Assembly: GCA_017163975.1 (NCBI GenBank)
Contig: JAFFSR010000264.1
Location: 5,862,501 to 5,926,500, forward strand
Reading direction: 5' to 3'
Source of the DNA: Anastatus disparis
Lineage: Eukaryota > Arthropoda > Insecta > Hymenoptera > Eupelmidae
Length of the DNA: 64,000 nucleotides
Below, one piece after another: positions 10,814 to 22,642 of this stretch. Numbering within the stretch: the stretch's first letter is position 1; every line of letters begins with the position of its first letter. A program made the position numbers and the translations under genes. Under the pieces are notes generated by a model that was not told where the DNA came from, searched no databases, and saw nothing but the letters and a program-made list of their open reading frames with translations.

Positions 10814-12189
10814 CAAATGAAAACTTTTTCAACATAAAACTGTTTTATTTTATTTGAAACATAAATATGTAAAAAATTTAATATTATAAGAGAGAACAAT
10901 CTAGTTTACATCATTTGCGAACTCATTATTTTTTTTTAAATTTTCATTATAGCAAAATAAGTAATCTATTCGTTTCTTTGTTTGAAACAAAATATTTTTT
11001 GAATGACTTTATTGAATTAGCGAAACTTTGGCATATCCTAACCTCTTTAGAATGAAAATATATTTTGAAAAGCGAATGATAAGGATTACTTAATTTTATT
11101 GCTAATATAATTTTATTATATAATATAATCTCATCAAATATTATTTTATATTATCGTTCTTTAAAAATAAACAGTTGTAAATAATTTTATTAAGATAAGC
11201 CCATATGGAAAAAATTTCTGGAAATAATTGTAAATAAGTGTTACTGACTGTAAATAACTGTAAATAACTATAAATATACAGTTGTTTATATTTATTTACA
11301 GTTATTTACATTTATTTATTTTTTTACAATTATTCACTTTTATTTACGATTATTTATATTTTTTCATAGTTTTTTACAGTTTTTTGAAAAAATAACATTT
11401 AGTTAAAATGATAAGTGTTATAATGCATAAATAAAATTGAAGTTTTAAGGTTCAACATGTACATTTATTTATGATTTAATTTATTTACAAAATTCAAAAA
11501 CTAATCATTCATTTCTATCAAATTGAATTCTTTGTCAAATAAAAGAAAGTTTTTTTGCAGTTTGTGTTTTACGGGAGAGTCTTGTTCATTTATCTTTAAA
11601 AAAATTTTGTCAAAAAAAATATATTTCAAAATCTTTTCTATTCTTTTTATATTTATGTTTGATTGATAAATCTATATATAACACGAATGTAAAATTTAAA
11701 TTCCGAATAAAAAGATAAATATTAGGAAAATAATGAATTTGAAAAATAGATTTATACAAATTTTTCAAAAATAATATTATGAATTTTATTTTATACTCAT
11801 TACACTAAGATTAAAAAAATTTAGTGATTTTTCTCACGTTTTTTCAAAGTCTTATCTTAATAAAATTACTTATGACTGTTTATTTTTCAAAAACCATAAT
11901 TATCAATAAAATTAAGTAATCCTTATTATTCGCTTTTAAAAACATTTTCATTCTAAAAAGGTTAGGATATGCCAAAGTTTCGCTAATTCAATAAAGTCAT
12001 TCAATAAATATTTTGTTTCAAGCAAAGAAACGAATAAATTACTTATTTTGCTATAATGAAAATTTAAAAAAAAATAATGAGTTCGCAAATAATGTAAACT
12101 ATATTGTTCTCTCTTATAATATTAAATTTTTTACATATTTATGTTTTAAATAAAATAAAACAATTTTATGTTGAAAAAGTTTTCATTTG
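10814..12189. mobile_element. TA-flanked TIR element, 1.38 kb
   Basis: Inverted termini CAAATGAAAACTTTTTCAAC extend as imperfect arms of about 290 bp (10814-11115 and 11890-12189) and are flanked by TA on both sides (10812-10813, 12190-12191). The centre (11220-11390) is a palindromic run of 'gtaaataactgtaaata' units like those in the arms of element A. There is no coding region. It is compatible with a Tc1/mariner-type non-autonomous element. Confidence 0.7.
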
Positions 12190-12339
12190 TAGAAATTGTA
12201 CATATAAAACAAATTCAATTTACATTTAAAATTCGAATTTGAAGTTGGCGCGTACCAAATTATACATTAGCATTGATGCCAACTATGAAACATGGCTTCT
12301 TGCACGGCCATTGTATTCTTACAGCTGATCGCATCTTTT

Positions 12340-12670
12340 TAGAAAAATGTAATTTTGCTTTTTTGTGATATGATTTATCAAACCAAGTTTCCGCCCTTCA
12401 TTTTTCAAAAATAAAATGATCCTGAATAGGAAATTTCCCTACGAAACACGGTTTTTGAGAAATTTGATTTTTTCGAACTGAGAAATTTGTTTTTCTAATT
12501 ATCTTCGATTAACGCTTTTTTCCGCTAATTTTTAGAGTTTCCGCCCTTCATCGAAATTAAATGAAGTGATCTATAAAAGGAAAACTCATTTCGATGTATA
12601 GTTTTTTCAAAAATTGTAATTTTATAAAATTATAATTTTCGATCGGTAAAGTAGCGTGAAACCATACCCT
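12340..12670 (+). repeat. Second copy of the dispersed repeat at the BEL palindrome centre
   Basis: Matches 4073-4380 with point differences and one internal insertion of about 24 bp near 12467-12490 that repeats 'gagaaatttg'. It carries no BEL coding sequence upstream, so the repeat is a unit in its own right, fused to BEL at the palindrome. Confidence 0.75.
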
Positions 12671-14600
12671 TAAGGATTAAATAATAATAGATATCATTGA
12701 ACGTAAATTTCACTAATTAATCTATTTTTTAATGCAAAAATATATTCTATTTAAAAAATTTACCCAGTATCATCATCACTGTACAAACAATATTATTACA
12801 AACACTGAAACTGTGTTATGACGATGAGATTAAGTTTGACTTAGCAGTTTAATATTGTTAGTTATAGAGTATACGCAACGTGGTAGCTGAATACACATAT
12901 ACACTGAAAGAACTTTTTGTATACTGCATGCCGAAGTGTGAGTGCGCAGTATACTACAAGCGTGCGCAGTACGCTTGAAAACTTTTGGTAAATAGAAATA
13001 AAATGTTGTCGTTTTGAAAGCCACCGACCGTGCGCGCGCAGCTCGTTGGGATTCAAAACGCCAACATTTCTCTTGCTGTTTACCGCTGAGTATGAGCGGA
13101 CTGCACACCTCCCCTCTTAGCAGGCAGTCCGCTAAGACTTCTATCAGTGTACGTATAGTATAGTGCTATCACTTGTCTATGTGTTCGTTATACGTAACGT
13201 GAACATGTCTTAACCGTCTAGTATTAAATATGATGTAAGAAGCTACGAACAGTACAATGACAATAAAAAATAAAAAAGAATTTAAGGGCTACTCTGTTCA
13301 AACAATTCTTTATTTAACGACGTTTCGACCTCGTCATAGAGGTCCTTTTCAAGCTCTAAAACACAAAAAAATATACACTTTATTATAACACACGCTATAC
13401 AAAAATGATTAAAAAAACAAAATACTTTTTCTATTTAACACACTCACAATCGTTCTCGAAGTCACATAATTTTAGCTATAAAAATAACATTGTCGAAATC
13501 TTATCGAGAGCTACAGTTAGTAATACTTAACGTACAACAAAACGAAGATTCATACTTTCAATGTATATATACTAGTAAGCGCTCTACAGTCGGCACGTCT
13601 CCTCCCACGCTTTTCAAGGACGAATAAGAAAGCTTGTTGCAATTTTGCAGATGAACAAGTCGCATGTCTTTGTTGTTGTCCCTTCCAAAAAGGTTTTTCT
13701 TTTAAACATCGTTGTCGATGTAATAAAAATCATATGTGCCAACCTTTTTTGGACTTTATTGAGATCTTCGAGAGATGAGGTTTTTACTCTTGAAGATTTA
13801 CATTCATTTTTATTATTTTGAGTGACCAAAAAAAACTAAAGTGTTACTACGTGCTAAACATCTTGTTTAAAAGATAAATTTATTGTCTACGTGTTTCTCT
13901 ATATTGTTTAAGGATGACCATAACGCAGTTTGACAAAAAAAAGGATTATAATAAATGTCGAAGACATTTATTTCTTTAAACAGATTTTTGTTCTTAATAA
14001 CATATGTAGTAAAGATTTCTTTTAGTCGTTAGACTTTGTCTATGCATGAAAGTTAAATAAGCTATACCATTATAAAAAGAGTAGAGAAAACCTTTCTCTA
14101 TTTTTTCTTACTTTATTTGTACTTATAATATTCGCTTTCAACGGTCGTTCAAATATAATTTATAGAGTTCCTTTTCTGATCTTAACGTTAAGCTTTACTA
14201 TATGTTTCAAAACTATATTTTAACATGTAAAATATTATAAGAAAGTTGAAGTATCTTTTGATATTAAATAAAATGATTTTAAATATAAATTCAAATGAAC
14301 CGCGAATTATTATAAAAGAGGGGAATAAGAAAAGAAGTCGCGCATGACTTCACAATATATTATTGCGTTGAGTTTGTGATATGTATTTTTCCTTCTTGGG
14401 AAAGTAAGGTTGAAATTAAATAAACGGTACAAATAGCGATTAAGAGGAAACAGAATAAATTCAGAATGTTACAAAACAAATTTTTAAACTTGTTGCTCTG
14501 AAAAAAATTTTGATTTTAGGATCGAATTTCATTCGAAAACAATAATATGTTAACAAATAAATATGGCTTTATTTTAAAGTATTGTAATTTGCAATTCTAC
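12671..14600. other. Unassigned intergenic DNA
   Basis: AT-rich with a GC-richer island around 12930-13130. Short frames here have no recognisable domain and overlap on both strands, so I treat them as chance. The only structured part is the repeat-like segment at 13283-13372. Confidence 0.4.
13283..13372 (-). ncRNA. Possible hammerhead-like / Penelope-type repeat end
   Basis: On the minus strand this reads AAAGGACCTCTATGACGAGG followed by TCGAAACGTCG. It contains a UGACGAG...GAAAC arrangement resembling a minimal hammerhead core as found near Penelope-like element ends. The first core C-U dinucleotide is not perfectly conserved and no Penelope reverse transcriptase is nearby. Speculative. 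Confidence 0.25.
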
Positions 14601-14608
14601 TAAAATTC

Positions 14609-14808
14609 TTATAGTAAAGCGGAAGATATCATATTTAAGGGAAAAAATTTTTATATCTTAATTTAGTTAAGAACATAATCTGTTTAATAAATATAAAAAC
14701 TTATAGCGATCATCGGTACAAAAGTTTTAATATTTATTTAATAGATTATAATATTCTTTACTGAATGATATAAAAACTTTTTTCCTCATCTTACCCCGCT
14801 TTACTATA
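14609..14808. repeat. Short TIR repeat
   Basis: Inverted ends 'tatagtaaagcgg' (14609-14621) and its complement (14797-14808) enclose an AT-rich core with imperfect symmetry. The flanks are TA-rich, so the target duplication is ambiguous. Probably a small MITE. Confidence 0.35.
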
Positions 14809-14934
14809 TATATATTTTACAAACTGAAAAAACTTTTTTAGTTTAATACTCGCAAACATTTTTTCAACAACCTTATTCTATTCGGGGCCCCCTGATAACC
14901 GGAACCCGGGGTTATAGCCCTACCTAGCCCCTCC

Positions 14935-15709
14935 TTTAATCTGCCCCTGCATATTTGTATAAGGAATAAATCCAATACATATCGATTTATCCGTTAATGT
15001 TCAACTAATTTGTTGAAACCGATAAACAATTTAGCAATGGAAACATATTCATTTTGATTAGAATCCATTGTGAAAAATAGTATTAAATCTTTTTTAATAT
15101 TAGTAACTATAAAAGTTAATTTAGTTTGATTAAAGTTTGAAGCTGGTTGGAAGAATAAAAATCCATATCTCAGCACTAAGATTAAATTCAATAAGTACAT
15201 ATTTATTGTTTGATTTTTAATTAATTCCGTTAAAACCATAAGCTATTTAACAATAACAATCTATTATTCGAACTGTTATTTAATCTTATTTGATATTTAT
15301 CATTATTAAAATCGATTTAGTTTGATTAAAGTTTGATGCTGATTCGAAATAATAATATCAATATTAATGTATAACGATTAAATCCAATTCATGTCGATTC
15401 ATTCTTTAATGTTCAATCAATATAAACCGATACTAAACTAATCAATAGAAATCTATTAATATTAATCTAAATCTATTGCAAATAATCTTATTAAATCTTA
15501 TGTAAATATTCTTACAATTAAAGTTGATTGAATTCGATTACAGTTTAATGAAAAAATTGCATATTAATTCCGATTCCTATTAATTTCGGTTGAAATTCAT
15601 TCAGATTTAATTGACAAATTTTTGAAAGTCGATTGAACCGATTCACATCTATTTAAGTCGATTTAAGCTTAATGGATTTTAATGTTCTTTAATAAGTCTT
15701 TTTCAGCAG

Positions 15710-15712
<3 letters not shown>
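14935..15712. repeat. AT-rich internally repetitive segment
   Basis: Contains several degenerate copies of an 'aatccaat..atgtcgatt..tttaatgttcaa' block (14970-15010, 15385-15420) and ends in TTTTTCAGCAGGG next to a TA tract. It may be one end of another TIR element, but a clean left end was not found. Confidence 0.35.

Positions 15713-15714
<2 letters not shown>

Positions 15715-15741
<27 letters not shown>
15715..15741. repeat. (TA)n microsatellite
   Basis: Pure TA dinucleotide run immediately outside the left end of element A; the right end of A (52432-52442) also abuts a TA run, so A probably inserted in TA-rich DNA. Confidence 0.9.
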
Positions 15742-15746
<5 letters not shown>

Positions 15747-16374
15747 CAGTCGTTATTTCCCGAAACTTACTGAGCATCGCTCCTAACCCTTAGATCGATG
15801 TATTTATACTAAAAATTGAAAAAGCAGCTGGAATACCTTGTTGGAATAGAGATTTAACCTTACCGAATCGCAAAAAACCGTATTTTTTATTGTTTTTTCT
15901 TATTTTTCTTTTTTCTACATACAGCTATGACTGAAAAAAATTTTTTGAGACCCTCTTTCACACTTTTTCTATTGCCATAAGTTGAAATAATATCTGATGG
16001 GGTGATTTTAGAGCCGAGAAAAATTTTTTTTCCGAATTGTTGCTCTTGAATTATTAAAAAATTTTACTCAAACGGGTTTATTCTCGTGTATTTTAAGGTT
16101 AAAAGCACTTTATAATTTTTTTTCATTCAAACAATCAACATAACTTTAAAGTAGGCTTAAAGATCTTCAATTTCTTTTTTTATAAAAGTTTCTAGGTGCT
16201 TCTGATACTGAGATTTGACCATTTGAATTCGATAGGAAATTCGTAGAATAAAATCTCTAAACATCGTGAGCATGCAATTGACTATCAACTCCCTCTGATC
16301 ACAAATTCAGTTTCAAAGCACATAGAAACGGTCTAAGTATAGCAAAATGAAGGTCTTAATTTCAACAAAAAAGT

Positions 16375-17002
16375 GGCGTTAGGTGTCTTTCGCACAGTCA
16401 GAGTTATGAAATTAGTAAATACCCATATAGAAATAATTTTCGTAAATATCTGTAAATATCTCTAAATAACTGTAAATAATTAATAAAAAGTATTGAGACT
16501 GAAACATTAATAAAAGTTATTTACACTTATTTATTATTATTTACAATTATTTATAGTTATTTAGTTATTTACGATTACCAACTGATTTTAAAAGTTATTT
16601 ACTATTATTTACAAACACTTACAGTTACTTACTCTTAATTACTATTATTTACTATTATTTACAATTTTCAAAATTTTTAGGTAAGTTTTAAGGCGTTAGG
16701 TGTCTTTCGCACAGTCAGAGTTATGAAATTAGTAAATACCCATATAGAAATAATTTTCGTAAATATCTGTAAATATCTCTAAATAACTGTAAATAATTAA
16801 TAAAAAGTATTGAGACTGAAACATTAATAAAAGTTATTTACACTTATTTATTATTATTTACAATTATTTATAGTTATTTAGTTATTTACGATTACCAACT
16901 GATTTTAAAAGTTATTTACTATTATTTACAAACACTTACAGTTACTTACTCTTAATTACTATTATTTACTATTATTTACAATTTTCAAAATTTTTAGGTA
17001 AG
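16375..17002. repeat. 317-bp tandem duplication in the left arm of element A
   Basis: 16375-16691 and 16692-17002 are near-identical direct copies starting GGCGTTAGGTGTCTTTCGCA. The right arm (about 22000-22310) has only one copy, so the duplication arose after A's arms formed. Confidence 0.9.
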
Positions 17003-17045
17003 TAAATAGTTTATTGTTATTTATAATTATTTATGATGATTTACA

Positions 17046-17417
17046 CCCTACTAAAAAATCTCAGGTGAGAAATCACCTGATTTCTCAGGTGATGAATCAT
17101 GCCAAAATCTCAAGTGACGATTTTTTTGGTTTTTACACGTTTCAAAGCATACTTAGTCGATTGCGAACTATTTTTGAAAATTTTTGAAAAATTTGAACTT
17201 AGAAAATTTTTTAAAAATTTGGTCTTAGAAAAAATTTTGACTCATTTTACAAAAAAATTTCTAAGTTCAAATTTTTCAAAAATTTTCAAAAATAGTTCGC
17301 AATCGACTAAGTATGCTTCGAAACGTGTAAAAACCAAAAAAATCGTCACTTGAGATTTTGGCATGATTAATCACCTGAGAAATCAGGTGATTTCTCACCT
17401 GAAATTTTTTAGTAGGG
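17046..17417. mobile_element. Palindromic CCC...GGG element, 372 bp, TSD 'ca'
   Basis: Almost the whole element is one palindrome beginning CCCTACTAAAAAAT and ending ATTTTTTAGTAGGG, flanked by 'ca' at 17044-17045 and 17418-17419. The matching place in A's right arm (near 21950) is uninterrupted, which confirms the insertion and the 2-bp duplication. Apparent reading frames inside are palindrome artefacts. Confidence 0.85.
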
Positions 17418-17471
17418 CAGTTATTTATAGTTATTTACTTTCGTTGTCTTAGATAATTTTTCGGAGCGTAG

Positions 17472-17918
17472 GTGAACGGTGATGGTCCCGGTCGTATTTT
17501 TCGTATTGACAGAAGACTCAATGCTCAAGTGTACGTGAACCTTCTTGAAAATAAGCTTCTGCCAAGTCTACGAGAACGATACGCCGACGATGAGGTGCCA
17601 ATTTATATAGTGGAGGATAATAGTCCTATACATGCCGCACATATAGTGCGTGATTGGTACGCAGCGCATCCCCAGCTTCAGAGATTTGACTGGCCACCAC
17701 GTTCACCAGATCTCAACATCATCGAGAATGTCTGGTCATATATGGTGAAAGGATGGAGACCTGGAATGGCACGAAATCGTGAGCAGCTCGTGGAACTCGT
17801 TCAAGAAGCATGGACTGCCTTATTTGATAATCCAGAATATTTCCATAATTTATGCGATTCTGTCCCACAAAGATTGCAGAAAGCGATAGATAATGAAGGT
17901 GGATTTATTGATTATTGA
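17472..17918 (+). pseudogene. Tc1/mariner-type DDE_3 transposase, C-terminal fragment
   Basis: An open frame of 148 codons that begins at a GTG with no ATG, so it is a fragment lacking the N-terminal HTH domains and the first catalytic Asp. It keeps the second catalytic Asp (VEDNSP, Asp49 of this frame) and the Glu in SPDLNIIENVW (Glu85), with 35 residues between them, one more than the usual Tc1 DD34E. The C-terminus (NLCDSVPQRLQ) is intact and ends with a normal stop. It starts six bases inside the left arm of element A. It would catalyse DNA cut-and-paste if complete; here it cannot. Confidence 0.8.
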
Positions 17919-18083
17919 TTTTTGATGACTTTATTTTAGAAATGATTAAGAAATCTATTTAATTTTGATTTTAAATGTTTTTCAAGCTTTGTTTGCACAT
18001 TGCACATGCGCAAGCAGCGCACAAAATACACCTGTTGTGACCTCATAAAAGTAGTTCATAAGATTTGAAATTATAAGTTTTAT

Positions 18084-18633
18084 CCCTGGTAGAAAATTCA
18101 CCATCTCAAATGGTGAAAAAATTAACGATTGGCCAACTTTCTTAGTCAATTTTTAGCCAGTCACTGGTAAAAAGTTGTCGAAAAAATGGTGAATGATTTA
18201 ATTTTAAAGTTGAAAAAATTGGAACTTAATTATTAAAATTTACATATATTTATTATATATATATATCTTATTTTAACTAATGTTCGATTTTCTTTTAATG
18301 TAACTATATATATTATTAATTGTTTCATAAATAAGTTATTTGATTTATCACGCGTGAGCAGATAGTATAGTGCTGCAAACATTTTGCGTGGAGTATAGCT
18401 GTTAGGTTATGTATCTATATAGCGACAGCAGATGTTAGCAGAAAAGCGTGATCATAACCTTCAAATAAAATATTATAATAAAATTAAATATATTCACCAT
18501 TATTTTGTCAGCTTTTCACCATGAAAGGTCGCTAGATAGCAGGGTATTTGGCCATGATTTTTAGCATTTTTTGGTCAAATTGATAAAAAATGGCCTATGC
18601 TTGGCCAAAAGATGCTGAAAATTTCTACCAGGG
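18084..18633. mobile_element. CCCTGGTAGAAA-type element, 550 bp, TSD 'at'
   Basis: Termini CCCTGGTAGAAA and TTTCTACCAGGG, with 'at' on both flanks (18082-18083, 18634-18635). The subterminal regions carry imperfect inverted 'ttcaccat..ggtga' units. No gene. Same terminal sequence as 34435-35574 and 49500-49583. Confidence 0.8.
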
Positions 18634-18931
18634 ATGTATTATTATTTAAGGTTTTGAATAAAGATATGATATAAGAAATTTTGCTTTATTTTATAATTTC
18701 AAAGTCATTTATAATCATTAAAACGTAGTTCCAAGTTAACATTTTTATATAATTATATATTTTAAAGAATAATTTAAAAATTTTGTTATTATGAAGTTTT
18801 CAAAGTATTTATAGTTATATCAAATATAAATGAAGTGCCTAAAATATATAATGTTAAAAAAATATTTTTCAATTCATTTTAAGTTTGCAGTATTGGTTGT
18901 ATTAAAGAAATGCTAAATTTTTAAATAACAA

Positions 18932-19950
18932 ACACTTGTCAAGAAATTTAAAGTTTAAAAGTCTTCCTTGTTCAGTCAAATTGGTATCCAGTAAAAATTT
19001 ATATCCTTCCGGATGCAAGATAGGATATTTAAACAAAAGCATACTGGAACGATTCCATTCATTTACTCAGTAGTTAATTAATAAGCATTCCTGTAGAAAG
19101 AAATGAGGTGCATGTCTTGCTTCAACTGTTTGCAAGCGAAGAAGTTGCAGTTTCCTTGTTTCACAGTTTATCAACTCCTCGACTAATTTCTAATTGTAAG
19201 TATGGAATTTCATACCAATAGCTCTTATGGATTCACAATAAATAAATAAAAATAAGAGTTCAATAAGTAACAAATTAATTTCAAATTTGATTGGAGACGA
19301 TGAGTTAATAAAATTATGAAATCATCAAAAGCTTTGATTACGTAAACAAGTATTCATAGAAAACTAACATTATTTCATCTAATACAATTATTATTCACAA
19401 ATATTACAAATTTAATCAAACATTCTCAAGTGTTATAAAGCATATGACTAATGGATCATGTCTTTTTTTTAATTAAATCATATCTAAAAGTATAATATTT
19501 GTATTAATTAAAAAATTAATATTCAAAAATAAATTGTTTTGGAATCATAAATAATGTTGAAGCCGCTAAGATTAGATAGCAGGTGCAATTTACCAACAGA
19601 GTGAAATAGAGTAAAATTCCTTTATTTGTCATTAACAGAACCATGAATGCTGTATTGTTTATATCGAGGAGATGTAAATATTGGAATACTAAAATAACAA
19701 ACACTCGTCAAGAAATTTAAAGTTTACAGTTCAGGGGTCAAATTTATATCTAGTAAAAATTTATATCCTTGCGGATACAAGATAGGATATTTAAACAGAA
19801 GCATACTGGAACAAGTCCATTTATTTACTGAGTGGTTAATTAATAAGTATTCGTATAGAAAGAAATGAGATGCATGTCTTGCTTCAACTGTTTGCAAGCG
19901 AAGAAGTTACAGTTTCCTTGTTTCTCAGTTTATCAACTCCTTGATAAGTT
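18932..19950 (-). repeat. Direct pair of 250-bp repeats, perhaps a decayed gene
   Basis: 18932-19185 and 19699-19950 are direct copies at about 85-90% similarity by eye, 767 bp apart. Between differences, both keep a readable minus-strand segment of about 27 codons (SSMLLFKYPIL...GYKFLLD) and another (LQTVEARHAPHFF). This suggests relics of a duplicated coding exon. The product is not recognised. Confidence 0.45.
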
Positions 19951-20434
19951 GCAGATACTGAAGTTGATCTGGGCTTTGATGCTGCTGTTAAAATAGCTAT
20001 TAATGGAGCCCGTGTACATAACTCTGATTCATAATTGATTAATTACAACAATAATTGTATGAATCATTAATTTATGTAAAATTTTATTAAAAATAATTAA
20101 ATAAAATTATGTAAATGTTGAAAGCAGTGGTCCTGTCAACTATTATATTTAGAGGCACTCATTATGTCATACTAACTTTATTAAAATTAGTATAATTATT
20201 CATAATAGAAAAATTAGAAGTTTATTCAAGCATGAAATTTGTAGATCATGTTTCTTTCAGATATATGCATATTTATATATTTAATAAATAAAAAGTTGTA
20301 TTAAAACATACTTTATGTATTACAATTGTAAATTTAAATTGTATTGAAATTAATGTAGTTAATTATTTTAAAAAAATCATAAATTTTCTCAAAAGTTTTA
20401 ATAATAAAAAATTATAAAAGTTTGATGTTATATT

Positions 20435-21544
20435 CCCCGTCAAAAACGTTTAGCTAAAAAAATTAGCTAAAAATATAGCTAAAAATACAGCTAAAAATAT
20501 AGCTATATTTAGCTGGAATATAGCTATATTTATCTGGATTTTTTAGGTAAAAATCCAGTTATTTTTTAGGTAAAAATCCAGTTAATATTTTGAGTCTCTT
20601 GTAACAGCGAAAAATATAACTGTATTTTCAGCTGTATTTTTAGCTGTATTTTTAACTGTATTTTTAGCTAATTTTTTGAGCTAATCGTTTTCGACGAGGA
20701 TAACAATATCTGATAATATAGCTAAATTTTCAGTTATATTTTTAGCTGTATTTTTAGCTTAAATTATTTTATAATTTCACGGAATAATAACTCGTTAGTT
20801 ATTTTCCTGTAAAAGAAAGTTCCAAAAATGAGGTAAACCTCGTAGTGTCAGCTCTCCGAAGATCGAAGAGCTTCTACATTTTGGCACAAAGTATCTTGCT
20901 CTTTTATACCTATGGCCTCAAAATTTGTTAATGGAATCGTAAAATTTAGAGATCCGCCATCTAGCGACGTGAAGTGAACTTACCTGTCTTTAATTATTGA
21001 TTAATGCTACGTCGCAAGGTGGCGTTTCTCTAAATTTTACGATTCCATCGACAAATTTTGAGGACGCAGGTATAAAAGAGCAAGATACTTTGTGCCAAAA
21101 CGTAGAAGCTCTTCGATCTTCGGAGAGCTGACACTAAGAGGTTCACCTCATTTTTGGAACTTTCTTTTACAGGAAAATATCTAACGAGTTATTATTCCGT
21201 GAAATTATAAAATAATTTAAGCTAAAAATACAGCTAAAAATATAACTGAAAATTTAGCTATATTATCAGATATTGTTATCCTCGTCGAAAACGATTAGCT
21301 CAAAAAATTAGCTAAAAATACAGTTAAAAATACAGCTAAAAATACAGCTGAAAATACAGTTATATTTTCCGCTGTTACAAGAGACTCAAAATATTAACTG
21401 GATTTTTACCTAAAAAATAACTGGATTTTTACCTAAAAAATCGAGATGAATATAGCTATATTCCAGCTAAATATAGCTGTATTTTTAGCTGTATTTTTAG
21501 CTATATTTTTAGCTAATTTTTTTAGCTAAACGTTTTTGACGGGG
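20435..21544. mobile_element. Palindromic CCCC...GGGG element, 1.1 kb, TSD 'tt'
   Basis: Starts CCCCGTCAAAAACG and ends CGTTTTTGACGGGG; the arms (about 550 bp each) meet near 20990. The outer arms are tandem 'agctaaaaat' units; the inner arms carry a non-repetitive block (20820-20980 mirrored at 21000-21160). Flanks are 'tt' at 20433-20434 and 21545-21546. Close to a perfect hairpin. Confidence 0.8.
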
Positions 21545-22328
21545 TTATTTGAAGTTTTAAATAAAGAACAAATTTTGCTTTATTTTTTAATTTTATAATT
21601 ATATATAATTATTAAAATTTATTTTCAATTCATTTTTTTATACAATTATATATTTCACAGCATAATTCAAATTAAAATTTAGTTTTAATTCATGTTTTTT
21701 ATATAATTATAAATTTGACAGGATAATTAAAAAATTTTGATGCCGTTTTACCAACAGAGTGCAATTGACGAAGTTGTAAGGATTAATGATTTGAAACTCA
21801 ATGTATAATTCATAGTTCGCTTACGCCATAGACTAAATATTCGACATTGTCATTTTAGGTATACACCTTCGGAAAAAATGATTTAATGGTAAGTGAACAT
21901 GCGTTCCGAAAAGTTATCTAAGACAACGAAAGTAAATAACTATAAATAACTGTAAATCATCGTAAATAATTATAAATAACAATAAACTATTTACTCATCT
22001 AAAAATTTTGAAAATTGTAAATAATAGTAAATAATAGTAATTAAGAGTAAGAACTGTAAGTTTTTGTAAATAATAGTAAATAACTTTTAAAATCAGTTAG
22101 TAATCGTAAATAACTAAATAACTATAAATAATTGTAAATAATAATAAATAAGTGTAAATAACTTGTATTAATGTTTCAGTCTCAATACTTTTTATTAATT
22201 ATTTACAGTTATTTAGAAATATTTACAGATATTTACGAAAATTATTTCTATATAGGTATTTACTAATTTCATAACTCTGACTGTGCGAAAGACACCTAGC
22301 GCCACTTTTTTGTTGAAATTAAGACCTT

Positions 22329-22623
22329 TGTGGGCACACAAACATAGAGTATGTATGTATGAATGAGATATACATGTAAGCGTCACGCGCAACCTGCGGT
22401 GCGCAAGTAAGCGACTAGAAACGTAATCTATGTGTTACACGAGAGATACGAAGTGAGTCAGAGCGTTCTCAACTCCGGAATAGATAAGTATTCTCTCTTC
22501 ACTTCCTAGGTATTTTGTAGCAACGACTTGGTGCAATAAAGACTTTGTAAATTCTACTTTCAGTCTTTCACCTTATTTCATCTCCTCATCCAATCAAGCT
22601 TCTTCGTAGTTCAGGGAACTACA
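22329..22623 (+). repeat. 5' LTR of element C
   Basis: Contains an AATAAA signal (near 22535) and ends ...GGAACTACA directly before the primer-binding site. About 2% divergence from the 3' LTR by eye indicates a fairly recent insertion. Confidence 0.9.
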
Positions 22624-22642
22624 GTGGTGACCCCGACAGCCG
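22624..22642 (+). other. Primer-binding site of element C
   Basis: Starts one base after the LTR with TGGTGACCCCGACAGCC. TGGTGACCCC is the complement of a tRNA 3' end (GGGGTCACCA), as in many insect gypsy-type elements. Confidence 0.65.

Noticed and set aside
14935..15712. A further CCC...GGG element ending at the GCAGGG by 15712
   Set aside because: A CCCCTGC start near 14940 is suggestive, but the termini do not match beyond six bases and the flanks do not duplicate.
17099..17353. 84-codon frame
   Set aside because: Spans the centre of a 372-bp palindrome; the peptide is its own mirror-like artefact.
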